In this document: in pieces, positions 30,747 to 41,909 of the stretch
Position numbering within the stretch: position 1 is the first letter of the stretch
How the letters are laid out: the number at the start of each line of letters is the position of its first letter
Assembly: GCF_024347435.1 (NCBI RefSeq)
Contig: NZ_AP025480.1
Coordinates: 2,914,001 to 2,978,000, forward strand
Source of the DNA: Vibrio cyclitrophicus
Lineage (GTDB): Bacteria > Pseudomonadota > Gammaproteobacteria > Enterobacterales > Vibrionaceae
Direction of reading: 5' to 3'
DNA: 64,000 nucleotides
The notes under the pieces: generated by a model
Databases searched by the model: none
What the model saw: only the letters and a program-made list of their open reading frames with translations
Told to the model about the DNA's origin: nothing
Program-made: the position numbers and the translations under genes

Positions 30747-33656
30747 CTAGTTGTGAGAAACCACTATCAAACGTAGTGAATCTAATTGAACCTGAGCTTT
30801 GCTGATGTAACCTGTCAGTTCATTGATTTGAGCTTCGATAACCTCTAGCTCTTCATCACGAATATTAGGGTTCACGGCTTTAAGCGCTTGTAGACGCTCT
30901 AATTCACCGTTCAGGTTAGTCTGCATATCTCGTTGAGCCTGTTCACGCACTTCTTCCACTTTAGGAAGTACGTGCGTCTCACCCGCTTCAATTAGCTTGT
31001 GAATCTCACCTTGTACCGAGTTCACTAGCTTGCTCGCTAAGTGACGGTTTACTGGGCTTAGTTGACGGTTAAAGCTGTCGAACTCAACCTGAGCAGATAA
31101 ATCGTTACCACGGCCATCCATCATCAAACGAATTGGCGTCTTAGGTAAGAACTGGCTGATACCGCTGCGCTTTGGCGCTTGCGCATCCACAAGGTAAACC
31201 AACTCGAGCAAGATAGTACCCACTGGCAGCGCTTTGTTTTTCAGTAGCGATACCGCTGATGCACCGACACCTTCACTCAGTAGCAGATCAATACCGCCCT
31301 GAATCATTGGGTGTTCCCAGCTAATGAAGTTCATGTCTTCACGAGACAGCGCAGTATCACGATCAAACGTAATCGTTGCCCCTTCATAAGGTAAACCTGG
31401 ATAGCTTGGCACCATCATGTGCTCAGACGGCGTTACAACTAGCGCATTTTCACCCTTGTCATCTTGGTTCAGGCCAATGGTGTCAAACAGGCTCAGTGCA
31501 AAAGAAACTAGGTTAGTGTCGCCATCAGTAGACGCGATCTTTTCTGCAATCTCATGAGCTTTATCGCCACCATTTGAATGCATCTCTAGTAGGCGATCTC
31601 GACCCTTTTCTAGATCTGATTTCAGGCTTTGGTTTAGCTTCGCTGACTCTTCAATCACTTCATCCAATTGCTCTGTGTTACCAGAAGCTAGCATCTCGAT
31701 AAGAACATCTGAGTACTTGTCGTAAACCGTGCGACCGGTTGGGCAAGTCTCTGCAAACGCATTCAAACCTTCATCGAACCAACGCGCTAGAATCGCTTGT
31801 GATGTACCTTTTAGGTAAGGAACATGAATGTCGATATCTCGAAGCTGACCGATACGGTCCAAACGACCAATACGTTGCTCAAGCAAGTCTGGGTTGAACG
31901 GTAGATCGAACATCACAAGTTGGTTAGCGAACTGGAAGTTGCGACCTTCAGACCCGATTTCACTACAGATAAGCACCTGAGCACCGCCCTCTTCTTGAGC
32001 AAAGTAAGCCGCCGCTTTATCTCGCTCTAGAATCGACATGCCTTCGTGGAATACGGTTGCACGCACGCCTTCACGTTCACGCAGTGCTTGCTCTAATTGA
32101 AGAGCCGTACTCGCACGCGAAGCGATTACTAGGATCTTTTCGCTGCGCTTGTCTTGGATCTTTTCAATCAACCAGTTAACGCGTGAATCGAACTGCCACC
32201 AGCTTGAGTCTTCACCTTCAAACTCTTGGAAGATCTCTTCTGGGTACAGCATCTTCATCGCGCGAGCTTCAGGAGCCATCTTGCCGCCGATCATGCCAGA
32301 TACGCGCATCGAAGTTGTGTACTGCGTTGGAATTTCCATCGGCAGTAGGTTTACATTACGCTTAGGGAAACCTTTGATTGCAGCACGTGTGTTTCTGAAT
32401 AGAACACGACCTGTACCATGGCGATCCATAAGGTTATCAATCAATTCTTGACGAGCTAACGCTTGCTCTTCTTCGCTGCTATCACCTTCAATGATGCGGA
32501 ACAAAGGCTCAACATCTTGCTCAGAAAGCAGTTCCGTAATCTGGTTCTTCGCGCTGTTTTCAAGCTTCACGCCAGAGAACAGTGCAGTAACTGCATCAGC
32601 AACCGGTGCGTATTGGTCTTCTTCTTCAACGAATGCTTCGTAATCGTAGAAGCGATCAGGATCCAGAAGACGCAGACGTGCAAAGTGGCTCTCACGACCA
32701 AGCTGCTCAGGCGTTGCTGTCAGTAGCAGTACGCCAGAGGTATTTTCAGCCAAACCTTCAACCACTTGGTATTCGCGACTTGGTTTGTCTTGGCTCCACT
32801 CAAGGTGGTGCGCTTCATCGACAACCAACAGATCCCACTCACCCTCAAGTGCTTGTTCGTAGCGCTTGCGGCTCTTACGTAGGAAATCCAAAGAACACAG
32901 AACATATTGTTGTGTATCGAATGGGTTATCTGATTCTGCAAAGGCTTCAATACAACGCTCTTCGTCAAAGATAGAGAAGTGCAGATTGAAACGGCGCATC
33001 ATCTCTACTAACCATTGGTGTTGCAGAGTTTCAGGTACCACAATAAGAATACGTTCAGCACGGCCAGACAAAACTTGTTGGTGGATGATCATGCCCGCTT
33101 CGATGGTTTTACCTAGACCCACTTCATCGGCCAGCAAAACACGTGGAGCGTGACGACGACCCACCTCATGAGCAATGTACAGCTGATGAGGAATTAAGCC
33201 TGCTCGCATACCACACAAGCCACGCATTGGGCTCTTGTGTTGTTGATATTGATTGCTTAGCGCGCGGTAACGCAACACAAAGTTATCCATACGGTCGATT
33301 TGGCCCGCATACAATTTGTCTTGCGGCTTATTAAAGCGGATTTGATTGCTTAAGAAGATTTCACGCAGAGTCACCTCTGTTTCTTGAGTATCTTCACGCG
33401 TACCTAAATACGTCAGCAGCCCTTTATCTTCGATAATTTCTTCGACAGATAAAGACCAACCTTCTTGGCATTCAATGACATCGCCTACATTAAACGTTAC
33501 TCGGGTTACGGGAGCATCAGTACGTGCATAGACACGGTTTTCTTCTGACGCTGCAAACATTAGTGTCACTGTACGAGCATCCATTGCTACAACGGTACCT
33601 AAACCTAAATCGCTCTCCGTATCGCTTATCCAGCGTTGCCCCAAAGCAAATGTCAT
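30747..33656 (-). CDS. rapA: RNA polymerase-associated helicase-like ATPase RapA
   Basis: RapA (HepA) is a Swi2/Snf2 ATPase that recycles stalled RNA polymerase. The 969 residues equal the E. coli size. The N terminus has two Tudor-like beta domains. The ATPase lobes start with Walker [16 protein letters not shown] near residue 176 and the DEAH box [10 protein letters not shown] near residue 280. Motif VI is [11 protein letters not shown] near residue 620. It is convergent with the NRAMP-like gene and divergent from the PhoH-like gene. Confidence 0.97.
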   Translation of the reverse strand: MTFALGQRWISDTESDLGLGTVVAMDARTVTLMFAASEENRVYARTDAPVTRVTFNVGDVIECQEGWSLSVEEIIEDKGLLTYLGTREDTQETEVTLREIFLSNQIRFNKPQDKLYAGQIDRMDNFVLRYRALSNQYQQHKSPMRGLCGMRAGLIPHQLYIAHEVGRRHAPRVLLADEVGLGKTIEAGMIIHQQVLSGRAERILIVVPETLQHQWLVEMMRRFNLHFSIFDEERCIEAFAESDNPFDTQQYVLCSLDFLRKSRKRYEQALEGEWDLLVVDEAHHLEWSQDKPSREYQVVEGLAENTSGVLLLTATPEQLGRESHFARLRLLDPDRFYDYEAFVEEEDQYAPVADAVTALFSGVKLENSAKNQITELLSEQDVEPLFRIIEGDSSEEEQALARQELIDNLMDRHGTGRVLFRNTRAAIKGFPKRNVNLLPMEIPTQYTTSMRVSGMIGGKMAPEARAMKMLYPEEIFQEFEGEDSSWWQFDSRVNWLIEKIQDKRSEKILVIASRASTALQLEQALREREGVRATVFHEGMSILERDKAAAYFAQEEGGAQVLICSEIGSEGRNFQFANQLVMFDLPFNPDLLEQRIGRLDRIGQLRDIDIHVPYLKGTSQAILARWFDEGLNAFAETCPTGRTVYDKYSDVLIEMLASGNTEQLDEVIEESAKLNQSLKSDLEKGRDRLLEMHSNGGDKAHEIAEKIASTDGDTNLVSFALSLFDTIGLNQDDKGENALVVTPSEHMMVPSYPGLPYEGATITFDRDTALSREDMNFISWEHPMIQGGIDLLLSEGVGASAVSLLKNKALPVGTILLELVYLVDAQAPKRSGISQFLPKTPIRLMMDGRGNDLSAQVEFDSFNRQLSPVNRHLASKLVNSVQGEIHKLIEAGETHVLPKVEEVREQAQRDMQTNLNGELERLQALKAVNPNIRDEELEVIEAQINELTGYISKAQVQLDSLRLIVVSHN

Positions 33657-34121
33657 GAATCGACTACCTCAATCTTATAGTTGGAATTTGGTCATTTGAA
33701 CTGCAATTTAAACAAGAGCGTTATCGCTCCTGCATTAAAAATATAGCCAAAAATGCCTAGTTTGCAGCCACTTTTTAAGTGCGCTCTCGATAATAAATAT
33801 CTCAAGAAAATGGTGCAGAAAAAGGTCGCTAATATTACTCGATGCTGTGATTTAGGTCACGCCTAAAGGCGATGATTTCACACTTTTTTTCTGTTTTCGC
33901 CAATGCAATCAAACTGTCAAAAAATCATGGTTAATCTATAGGTAGCAGATTGCTGCTCTTAAATGAACACGCCATATTCACTCACAACGATATGTCGATA
34001 TTCCTCTAGATGAAGTTTAGGTAAGTAGTTGACTATCACCAGAATGAGCTACTAATCTTTATATGAGCTTTATCTACGTTCAATGAATGCAAAGCAAGCC
34101 GTACGACGGCAAGGAGATGCT
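33657..34121. other. rapA-phoH divergent intergenic region
   Basis: 465 bp with no supported gene. It holds a CRP-like palindrome at 33846-33861, a following short inverted repeat CGCCT/AGGCG (33860-33871), and A+T-rich stretches able to carry promoters for both flanking genes. Confidence 0.6.
33846..33861. promoter_or_regulatory. CRP-like binding site between rapA and phoH
   Basis: TGTGATTTAGGTCACG matches TGTGA-N6-TCACA except the last base. It is about 185 bp from rapA and 260 bp from the PhoH-like gene, so it may act on either promoter. Confidence 0.6.
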
Positions 34122-35501
34122 ATGGGCGAGACCAACCGGAAGCTATTTGTTTTAGACACCAATATCCTACTTCACGAACCCTTCGCTATATTTTCTTTCC
34201 AAGAGCACGATGTCGTTATCCCGATGACCGTGCTAGAAGAACTCGACAGAATCAAAGACAGTAAAAGAGACGTTGCTCGAGATGCGAGAATTGCGATTCG
34301 CACGCTCGAAGATTTATTCAGGGAAGCCACACCCGATCAAATCTCGGAAGGCATTCCTTTCTCTAAAGAAATAAACGCATCCGGCAGTATTTCCATACTC
34401 GCGGACTACGAACTTCAAGAAAGCATTAAGGCCTTCGCTGATGATAAGGCAGGCGATAATCGAATCCTCAACGCCGTCCTCTACCTTCAAAACAAACGCG
34501 CGCCACGTGAAGTGGTTCTCATCACCAAAGACATCAACATGCGCTTGCGAGCCAAAGGCGCAGGTGTTCGCTTCGTTGAAGATTATCAAACAGACCAATT
34601 GATCGATGATATCCAATACCTGACTAAAGGCTTTCAGCAACTCGAAGGGGCATTTTGGGATGGCATTGATAATGTCGAGAGTAAGGCTCTAGGGGGAAAG
34701 ACGTTACACACTCTAGCAAGAGCACCTTTCGAGCCAACCTTTCTCAACCAATATGTGATTGACGAGGAGAGTGACTTTGCCGCTCGGGTCGAAGAGATTG
34801 AAACCGAAACCATCACTCTGAGAGATCTTAGTCGTGAACGGTTGATGAACCGAAGAGCATGGGATATTACACCTAAGAACATCTATCAAGGTATGGCGAT
34901 CGACGCCCTACTCGATCCCGATATTGACCTTGTGATCCTAACGGGGGCTGCAGGGAGTGGTAAGACACTGTTAGCTATGGCTGCAGCGCTAGAGCAAACC
35001 ATTGAGCGTAAACATTTCGATAAGATCATCGTAACCCGAAACACGCCCGATATTGGCGAGTCGATTGGCTTTCTTCCCGGAACCGAGGAAGAAAAGATGT
35101 TGCCATGGTTAGCAGCAGTAACGGATACCTTAGAGGCGCTACACAAAAATGATCATTGCACAGAAGGCTCAATGAAATACATCTGTGATAAAGCCAATAT
35201 CCAATTCAAATCGATCAACTTTATGCGTGGCCGCTCGATCCAAAATGCGTTCGTTCTTCTCGACGAGTGCCAAAACCTAACCGCTTCACAAATCAAAACC
35301 ATCATCACCCGCTGTGGTGAAGGCACCAAGATTGTCTGTTCAGGAAACCTAGCCCAAATAGATTCTTCCTACTTAACCCCTGTGACTTCAGGTTTAACCT
35401 ACATGGTTGAGCGTTTTAAAAACTTCGAAGGCAGTGCCAATATCCACCTCAATGGCGTGGTACGTAGCCGACTGGCAGAGTTTGCCGAAGAGAACATGTA
35501 G
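34122..35501 (+). CDS. PIN domain-PhoH ATPase fusion
   Basis: A 459-residue protein joining an N-terminal PIN nuclease domain (KLFVLDTNILLHEP at residue 7, further acidic residues at VLEELDRIKDS and LITKDINMRLRAKG) to a C-terminal PhoH ATPase (Walker A GAAGSGKTLLAMA near residue 275, Walker B FVLLDECQNLT near residue 378). The pattern matches the YlaK/PhoH2 family, which is thought to act as an RNA helicase-nuclease. I chose the ATG at 34122, preceded by AAGGAG, over the upstream ATG at 34083, which has no ribosome binding site. Single-gene unit. Confidence 0.92.
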   Translation: MGETNRKLFVLDTNILLHEPFAIFSFQEHDVVIPMTVLEELDRIKDSKRDVARDARIAIRTLEDLFREATPDQISEGIPFSKEINASGSISILADYELQESIKAFADDKAGDNRILNAVLYLQNKRAPREVVLITKDINMRLRAKGAGVRFVEDYQTDQLIDDIQYLTKGFQQLEGAFWDGIDNVESKALGGKTLHTLARAPFEPTFLNQYVIDEESDFAARVEEIETETITLRDLSRERLMNRRAWDITPKNIYQGMAIDALLDPDIDLVILTGAAGSGKTLLAMAAALEQTIERKHFDKIIVTRNTPDIGESIGFLPGTEEEKMLPWLAAVTDTLEALHKNDHCTEGSMKYICDKANIQFKSINFMRGRSIQNAFVLLDECQNLTASQIKTIITRCGEGTKIVCSGNLAQIDSSYLTPVTSGLTYMVERFKNFEGSANIHLNGVVRSRLAEFAEENM

Positions 35502-35539
35502 CAACTCGATACACTCACACTGAATCCGTAATCTAAAAA

Positions 35540-35570
35540 CAAAAAGCGCCTCACATTGGAGGCGCTTTTC
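35540..35570. terminator. Bidirectional terminator between phoH and tldD
   Basis: AAAAGCGCCTC (35542-35552) pairs with GAGGCGCTTTT (35559-35569) around a 6-nt loop between convergent genes. Confidence 0.9.
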
Positions 35571-35611
35571 AATTTAATCTTTTGAAGTAAGTTGGCAGAG
35601 ATTCTTCTGAA

Positions 35612-37057
35612 TTACTCAGTACCACCCACCGTTAGCGAGTCTAGCTTCAATGTTGGTTGACCAACACCAACAGGGACACTTTGGCCTGCTTTACCACACA
35701 CACCCACACCACGGTCTAGGCTAAGGTCGTTACCCACCATAGACACTTGCTGCATCGCTTCAATACCAGAACCGATCAGCGTTGCACCTTTCACTGGGTG
35801 AGTAATTTTGCCGTTTTCAATCATGTACGCTTCAGAAGCTGAGAACACGAACTTGCCAGAAGTAATATCTACCTGACCACCGCCGAAGTTCGGCGCGTAG
35901 ATGCCTTTCTCAACAGTAGCAATGATCTCTTCCGGTGTGTGCTCACCCGGCAGCATATAAGTGTTTGTCATACGCGGCATCGGAAGATGTGCGTAAGACT
36001 CACGACGACCGTTACCCGTAGGTGCTACATCCATTAAACGAGCATTAAGCTTATCTTGCATGTAACCTTTTAGGATGCCATTTTCGATCAGCGTGTTGTA
36101 CTGACCATTAACGCCTTCATCATCAACGTTCAATGAACCGCGCAGGTCAGTCAATGTACCATCATCAACGATCGTACATAGGCTTGATGTAACTTGTTCG
36201 CCAACTTTACCAGAAAATACTGACGACTCTTTACGGTTGAAGTCACCTTCTAAACCGTGGCCTACTGCTTCGTGTAGAAGAACGCCCGGCCAACCAGAAC
36301 CAAGGACAACAGGCATTGCACCAGCAGGTGCCGCAACCGCTTCAAGGTTAACAAGAGCTTGGCGAATCGCTTCATCAGCAAACTGGTAAGCAACCTGAGA
36401 GCCATTAGCATCGCTTAGGAAGAAGTCATAACCAAAACGACCACCACCGCCAGCACTACCGCGCTCACGACGATCGCCTTTTTGTGCCAGTACACTAATA
36501 GACAAACGAACCAGCGGGCGAATATCACCAGCATAAGTGCCGTCAGTTGCAGCAACCAGCATCTGCTCATGCACACCGCTTAAACTCACCGAAACCTCAG
36601 TAACCATCGGTTCTTTAGTTCGAATATAAGCATCAAGCGCTTTGAGTAATTCTGTTTTTTGTTGTTTTTCCCAGCTAGCGAGTGGGTTAACCGCATCGTA
36701 ATAAGCTTGGTTAGAATTGCGTTTGAAGGCCTGTACCTTGCCGTTTTGACCTTGCTTAGCGATACCACGCGCAGCAATCGCACTCTGCTTAAGACCGTCT
36801 AGTTGGATTTGATCAGAATAAGCAAAACCGGTTTTTTCACCCGATACCGCTCGCACACCAACACCGCAGTCAATATTGAAAGAACCGTCTTTAATGATGC
36901 TGTCTTCTAGCACCAAGGATTCATGCCAGCTTGACTGAAAATAGATATCAGCATAATCAATTTGGCGGGTAGCAATGCTCGCCAATGTATCTGCGATATT
37001 TTGCTCCGTAAGCCCTGTCGGGTTCAGTAGCGCTTCTTCAATTTGATTAATGCTCAT
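35612..37057 (-). CDS. tldD: Metalloprotease TldD
   Basis: TldD forms a heterodimeric zinc protease with TldE (PmbA) that trims unfolded peptides such as CcdA and the microcin B17 precursor. It has 481 residues. The metal-binding [13 protein letters not shown] is near residue 263, and the glycine-rich [13 protein letters not shown] is near residue 200. The C-terminal [17 protein letters not shown] is typical. The partner gene is not in the window. It lies 20 nt downstream of the nitrilase gene, in a minus-strand run that begins with mreB. Confidence 0.96.
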   Translation of the reverse strand: MSINQIEEALLNPTGLTEQNIADTLASIATRQIDYADIYFQSSWHESLVLEDSIIKDGSFNIDCGVGVRAVSGEKTGFAYSDQIQLDGLKQSAIAARGIAKQGQNGKVQAFKRNSNQAYYDAVNPLASWEKQQKTELLKALDAYIRTKEPMVTEVSVSLSGVHEQMLVAATDGTYAGDIRPLVRLSISVLAQKGDRRERGSAGGGGRFGYDFFLSDANGSQVAYQFADEAIRQALVNLEAVAAPAGAMPVVLGSGWPGVLLHEAVGHGLEGDFNRKESSVFSGKVGEQVTSSLCTIVDDGTLTDLRGSLNVDDEGVNGQYNTLIENGILKGYMQDKLNARLMDVAPTGNGRRESYAHLPMPRMTNTYMLPGEHTPEEIIATVEKGIYAPNFGGGQVDITSGKFVFSASEAYMIENGKITHPVKGATLIGSGIEAMQQVSMVGNDLSLDRGVGVCGKAGQSVPVGVGQPTLKLDSLTVGGTE

Positions 37058-37076
37058 AAATGGCTCTTATTTGTAA

Positions 37077-37889
37077 TTAAAATTGATTGGTGAATCGAGA
37101 ATGTTGCGTTATCGGCATATTTTGCCTAATTGACTCACAACTGGATATGTCTATCTCGACCACCATACTTTTAGGCTCTTGGTCTAATTGTGCGACCACT
37201 CGTCCCCATGGATCAACCACCATTGAGTGTCCCCATGTTTCTCTTTGACAAGGATGCTTACCTCCTTGTCCTACCGCGACAATCCAAGATTGTGTTTCGA
37301 TCGCACGACACCTTAATAATGCTTCCCAATGCGCATGACCAGTCACTGCTGTAAACGCCGCCGGTACGATAATGATCTGCGCACCTTGCTTGCGTAGTTC
37401 TGAATACAAGTGCGGAAAGCGCACATCATAACAAATACTCAAACCTAAGCGACCAAAAGGCGTTTCCGTCGTCACAACGCGATCACCCGGAGTGAAAATA
37501 TCGGACTCTCGATAGCATTTGTGCGCATCGGACACGTCAACATCAAACATATGTAACTTATCGTAATGTGCAACTAAGCAGCCAAAGTCGTCAATCACCA
37601 ATGTTGTTGTAGTCACGCCTTCAATCGTGCTTATCGGCATGCTACCGACAATAATCCAGATTCGATGAAACGAAGCTAATTCAGACACTTTCTTCTGCAA
37701 CGGGCCATCATTTAAGGGCTCTGCATACTGGTGATAGTCGGCTTTACTGCCAAAAACTAATGCATTTTCAGGGCAAACTACCCACTTAGCCCCTAGTGCT
37801 TTGCACTTTTCTACTTCTTGAACAAGATAATCAAAGTTTAACTCAGGACTAGGACCTGATGTCATTTGAATCAACCCAACACAATCCAT
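37077..37889 (-). CDS. Nitrilase-superfamily carbon-nitrogen hydrolase
   Basis: I take the ATG at 37889 (270 residues), preceded by GGAGG about 10 nt away; the in-frame ATG at 37910 lacks such a site. The Glu-Lys-Cys triad is visible in VVCPENALVFG, YDKLHMFDVD and LSICYDVRFPHLYSELR. The arrangement resembles the Nit1/NitA branch, whose members repair deaminated glutathione, so an omega-amidase-like role is possible. The gene order yhdP-nitrilase-tldD is conserved in many gammaproteobacteria. Confidence 0.88.
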   Translation of the reverse strand: MDCVGLIQMTSGPSPELNFDYLVQEVEKCKALGAKWVVCPENALVFGSKADYHQYAEPLNDGPLQKKVSELASFHRIWIIVGSMPISTIEGVTTTTLVIDDFGCLVAHYDKLHMFDVDVSDAHKCYRESDIFTPGDRVVTTETPFGRLGLSICYDVRFPHLYSELRKQGAQIIIVPAAFTAVTGHAHWEALLRCRAIETQSWIVAVGQGGKHPCQRETWGHSMVVDPWGRVVAQLDQEPKSMVVEIDISSCESIRQNMPITQHSRFTNQF

Positions 37890-38026
37890 GTGTATAGTTC
37901 CTCCATTCATTATGATTCAGAAAACAGCGTTTATCGTATGTTAATCTGCAAGTGTATTGACCAACTCAAGTATTAGCTCATTTGTCTATTGACCTGTTCG
38001 AGTATGAGCTATTCAAGCATTCACGA

Positions 38027-41000
38027 CTATTGAGCTAATTTCCTAAGCTTTTCGGGTAACTGAAACTCACCAGAGCTACGAGAAAGCTCACTCACCGTTG
38101 GTGAATCCAATGGTCCTTTTACCGAATAATTAACTTGGGTAAAAACTTCAACAACTGGAGAAATAACCGTAGTCACCGCTAATACGTACAGCGCCGTTTG
38201 AGGGGTTACCGCAAAGGCCGTTAATACAGGAATGCCAGAGGTAATATCTGGGGTAAAATTAACTTCCGCATCCACCTGGCGGGTATTAAGATTAGCGATA
38301 CCTCTGATCTTCATCTCACCAGCAACGGCATCCATGTTTAAGTCATTAGTCAGAAAGATACCATTTTGAATCTTACCCGTTCCTGTGATGCTGTTGAACG
38401 CCATGCCTTTATCAAACACGTCTGAGAAATCGAGCTGCATCTTGCGGATGATCGAATCTAGGCTAAACAGGCCAAGTAAACGAGCCGCACCGCTCACATC
38501 CGAGATAATACCTTTACCAAACTTGGTTTTAACGTTGCCATCAAGGGTATCCATTTTAATCCCCCAAGGCGAACCATCCCAATTTAGTTGACCTTCCAAC
38601 GCGAATGGTGCTTTTTGAATTCCTGAAGTAATACCGAATCGTTCCATCAATTCACTGTTGTTTTCACCTTCTACATCAACAGCCAACGATGAATGACTCT
38701 TGTCACCATTCAGTTCCCACCAACCGCTGATATCGGCTTTATTGCCACCACTTCGAACCTGGATCTTATTCCACTCTATCCGATCTTCGTTCCTAGCCAC
38801 TTCAACATCAACCTTGCCAACCTTGTAACCTTGCAGCCAAAAGTCGTTCAAAGTTAACTTCAGGTTCGGCATCGCATCGTGGATCTCTCGATCCAAATCA
38901 GAGATCAACGGTGCTTCTTGCGCTTTACGTTGTAGCAGTTGCTCTTGGTTTTTCTGATCGCTCCACTCTGGAACAAACAAATGTAAACGATCTAATGAAA
39001 CCGTTAAATCGTAAGGAGGCAGATAATTAATATCTCCTTCGATCTCTTGGCTAGAGACTTCCATTTGCCATGCTTGTTTGTTTTTACGAGCACTAAAGTC
39101 GACATCATTCCAAGGAATGCCACCTAAAATTAGCTCCTTACTCTCGAACGTAACACGGCTTGGCGCAGGAATAGTTGGAGTATTCATTTGACTGAGCACG
39201 GCGTTTGAAGGCTTCACAGGCTCCATCACGACCGATAACCAATCATCAGCATTGAACTTATCAGTACGAATTAATGCATGATGGCCAACGACAGGGCTAA
39301 TTTTGTAACCTCCTCGACCAAGCACTAAATTGGTCGCCGTTAACTGAGGAACATCACCTGTGATATCAATTTCAGCCTGATATTTGGTACTAGGGAGCTG
39401 TAAACGTGCAGTAATCGCTTCTTGGTTGCCCGAGGCTTGTAACCTTGCAGAGCCACTTTCTAATGACTTTTTCGCCAATGGATATGGATAATCACTGGCC
39501 AAATACTTAAGATCTGACTGCAAATCCAATTGGTAACTAAAACCGATATCGTTAAGCTGAATATCAATTTGGCTTTGCCACTGAGCATGGCCAGACAAAC
39601 GGCTTAGCCACTGTTCACCAATGTAAGGCTCTAGAGGTTTAACATCCCAATCGCCTAGAACATCGATATCAACCGCGTAGCCCGGGCCATCATTCAAGCC
39701 TTTGAAATCAAGAGAGATACCCTGTTTAAGTAAATCTGCAGCAAGGCCATTCGCCGTCACTACATCATTATCAAACTCAATACGTCCAGTGGTGTTTTCA
39801 AGTACCATCGGCGGAGCTTCAATCTCGACATGGTTACCATTGAGATCAGCATAGCCCCACGCTCTTGCTTCCTTTTCAGAATCAAACGGAATATTAAGCT
39901 GAAACTCGGATGACACATCGCCACTCACTTGAAGCGCCGTTAAGGCAGCCCCGACTGAATCGACGAGTGGAGAAGCTGTCATGTAATCACGTACCGCATT
40001 GCCAGACGCGGTTGCTTTCGCTTCAATTTCAATATGGCCGCCTTGCCCTAAATAAGGAATACGCCCCGTAATACGATCTGCAGTGACATCCATTAATTGA
40101 GCTGAGCGAGAATCCAAGTGCATCGCATCATTTTCAAATAACAGATCAAGCTGAAGATCGGTAATCAAAGGCCAGCCGGTATCAAAACTAAATTTCGCGT
40201 TTTCTAACCCAACCCAAACTTGGAAAATACCATCATGATTGGTATACGGATATTGAGCTAATTCACCATACCAAAGTAATTTAACGGTGTCGGCTTTACC
40301 GGCTTGAATCGCCGTGGAAAGGTAATCAGTTAAGTCTTGGCCAAGTGCCAATGTCGGTAAATAACGCCAGGTTTCACCTACATTGTAAGCGTCCGCTTCA
40401 CCATAAAAAGAAAGATAAGGGCTTGCGTCATTTGGAAAATCTAAACGAAATGCGCCGAGAACTTGTAAATCTGGCGTTGCTGCCGTGATTTTATCCGACC
40501 AAAGCTTCCAGCCGTTTTCAACCTGCTGCCAAACAATGTCAACCTGACCTTGTTTGATATTTAGAGGGGCTTGGAAAACATCGCCATAAGGAAACACATC
40601 ATCAATAACATGCAAGCTGGCTTTCGCTTCAGATGCTGAACCAAAAACACTGCCTGACACTTGGCTAAAGCCTGGAACTAACTCCCATTGCTCGATAGCC
40701 ATATCAGAAAAACTTGCAGAATAACGCAAGCTTTCGATGCCTGAATCCATGGAGACACGAATATCAGAAACCAAACCGCCTGGAGCCAACGAATTAATCA
40801 TTTGAGTGGATTGCTCGGAATCAGGCAACAACTTAATTAGCGGAGTAATGGTGGCAATATCCAACTCAGAAACGTTGAGTTGCCACGGACCTTTGTTCCA
40901 TTTGAATGCAACATCGAGTTCTGGCCAAGGCGTGTCATCGGTTCTTAAATTAAGTGAGTGACCATTTACTTGCCAGCCATTTTCCAACGGAGAAAGTTTA

Positions 41001-41899
41001 AACAAGCCAGATTCAATCATCAAATCGTGGCGCCCGTCTTCATTCCAAGTCAGTTCAGAAGGTAATACCTCAACGTAAGCGCTCACTGGCTTACTGTTTT
41101 TCAGAGTTAACCAACTATTAAGACTCACCGTACCCGTTTCCACACCGGACTCTGTCTGCATGTAACGCGTTAACCAAGGTTTTATCGAGATGCTATCCGC
41201 GCTCACATAGAACTCACCCGACATATCGGTCAGCGAGCCACCATCAACAAAGTTAGCACTCACTGACAGGGAGTTTAAGTTGGCATCTTTAATACTTACC
41301 ACACCTTCTGCAAGGTGGTGTTTACCTGAGTTTTGCCATTTTAAAGTTTCTATGTCGAGTTGACGTTCTTCATCAGAGATTGCACGGTATAAAAGGGTTG
41401 AGTCTTTAGCCGTCACATCCACTAAAGTTTTCAGGAGTAGATTATCCAGTTCCTGTATAACCCGCTTTGAAGAATTCGACTTTTTCGGTTTCTGTTGGCC
41501 GTTTTGACCAGCAAACAGATCAATAGATCGGATATCAAGATACATTTGGTTCATGACCAAATCGGCCACAACCGGACGCATCTGAACGAACGATTGAATC
41601 AAGTCAAACTCAACTTCAACACGCTCAACAGAGAAAGTGACATCTTCTGCATTAGGAAGGCTGGCTTTAACACCTTGTAAAGCTATAGAAGGGTGAGTGT
41701 TGCGCCAAAAACCGCCCACATCTTGAATGGAGAATTCAAAACCGGAATGTTGATTTACCCAAACCTCAATTTCAGATTGATATTTGTTTAAATTAGGTAA
41801 GGCTACACGAAGTGTAGTCACGGCAATGGCTAGCGTTACTAAGAGAGTAACCACTAACCATAAACATGCACGAAGAATCAGAGTAGCGCTTGAGCTCAC
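38027..41899 (-). CDS. yhdP: AsmA-like phospholipid-transport protein YhdP
   Basis: A 1290-residue protein with one N-terminal membrane anchor (residues 8-30) and a long periplasmic beta-groove region of the AsmA-like superfamily. YhdP, TamB and YdbH share transport of phospholipids to the outer membrane in E. coli. The conserved C-terminal part carries LLGLFSLDSIIRKMQLDF, split by its typical RLLGLFSLDSI motif, and VAGEMKIRGIANLNTRQVD. The length matches the family. It follows rng by 10 nt on the same strand, as in E. coli. Confidence 0.93.
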   Translation of the reverse strand: MSSSATLILRACLWLVVTLLVTLAIAVTTLRVALPNLNKYQSEIEVWVNQHSGFEFSIQDVGGFWRNTHPSIALQGVKASLPNAEDVTFSVERVEVEFDLIQSFVQMRPVVADLVMNQMYLDIRSIDLFAGQNGQQKPKKSNSSKRVIQELDNLLLKTLVDVTAKDSTLLYRAISDEERQLDIETLKWQNSGKHHLAEGVVSIKDANLNSLSVSANFVDGGSLTDMSGEFYVSADSISIKPWLTRYMQTESGVETGTVSLNSWLTLKNSKPVSAYVEVLPSELTWNEDGRHDLMIESGLFKLSPLENGWQVNGHSLNLRTDDTPWPELDVAFKWNKGPWQLNVSELDIATITPLIKLLPDSEQSTQMINSLAPGGLVSDIRVSMDSGIESLRYSASFSDMAIEQWELVPGFSQVSGSVFGSASEAKASLHVIDDVFPYGDVFQAPLNIKQGQVDIVWQQVENGWKLWSDKITAATPDLQVLGAFRLDFPNDASPYLSFYGEADAYNVGETWRYLPTLALGQDLTDYLSTAIQAGKADTVKLLWYGELAQYPYTNHDGIFQVWVGLENAKFSFDTGWPLITDLQLDLLFENDAMHLDSRSAQLMDVTADRITGRIPYLGQGGHIEIEAKATASGNAVRDYMTASPLVDSVGAALTALQVSGDVSSEFQLNIPFDSEKEARAWGYADLNGNHVEIEAPPMVLENTTGRIEFDNDVVTANGLAADLLKQGISLDFKGLNDGPGYAVDIDVLGDWDVKPLEPYIGEQWLSRLSGHAQWQSQIDIQLNDIGFSYQLDLQSDLKYLASDYPYPLAKKSLESGSARLQASGNQEAITARLQLPSTKYQAEIDITGDVPQLTATNLVLGRGGYKISPVVGHHALIRTDKFNADDWLSVVMEPVKPSNAVLSQMNTPTIPAPSRVTFESKELILGGIPWNDVDFSARKNKQAWQMEVSSQEIEGDINYLPPYDLTVSLDRLHLFVPEWSDQKNQEQLLQRKAQEAPLISDLDREIHDAMPNLKLTLNDFWLQGYKVGKVDVEVARNEDRIEWNKIQVRSGGNKADISGWWELNGDKSHSSLAVDVEGENNSELMERFGITSGIQKAPFALEGQLNWDGSPWGIKMDTLDGNVKTKFGKGIISDVSGAARLLGLFSLDSIIRKMQLDFSDVFDKGMAFNSITGTGKIQNGIFLTNDLNMDAVAGEMKIRGIANLNTRQVDAEVNFTPDITSGIPVLTAFAVTPQTALYVLAVTTVISPVVEVFTQVNYSVKGPLDSPTVSELSRSSGEFQLPEKLRKLAQ

Positions 41900-41909
41900 A
41901 AAATATCCA

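Noticed and set aside
34083..34121. Upstream start for the PIN-PhoH gene
   Set aside because: No ribosome binding site precedes it, whereas AAGGAG lies just before the ATG at 34122.
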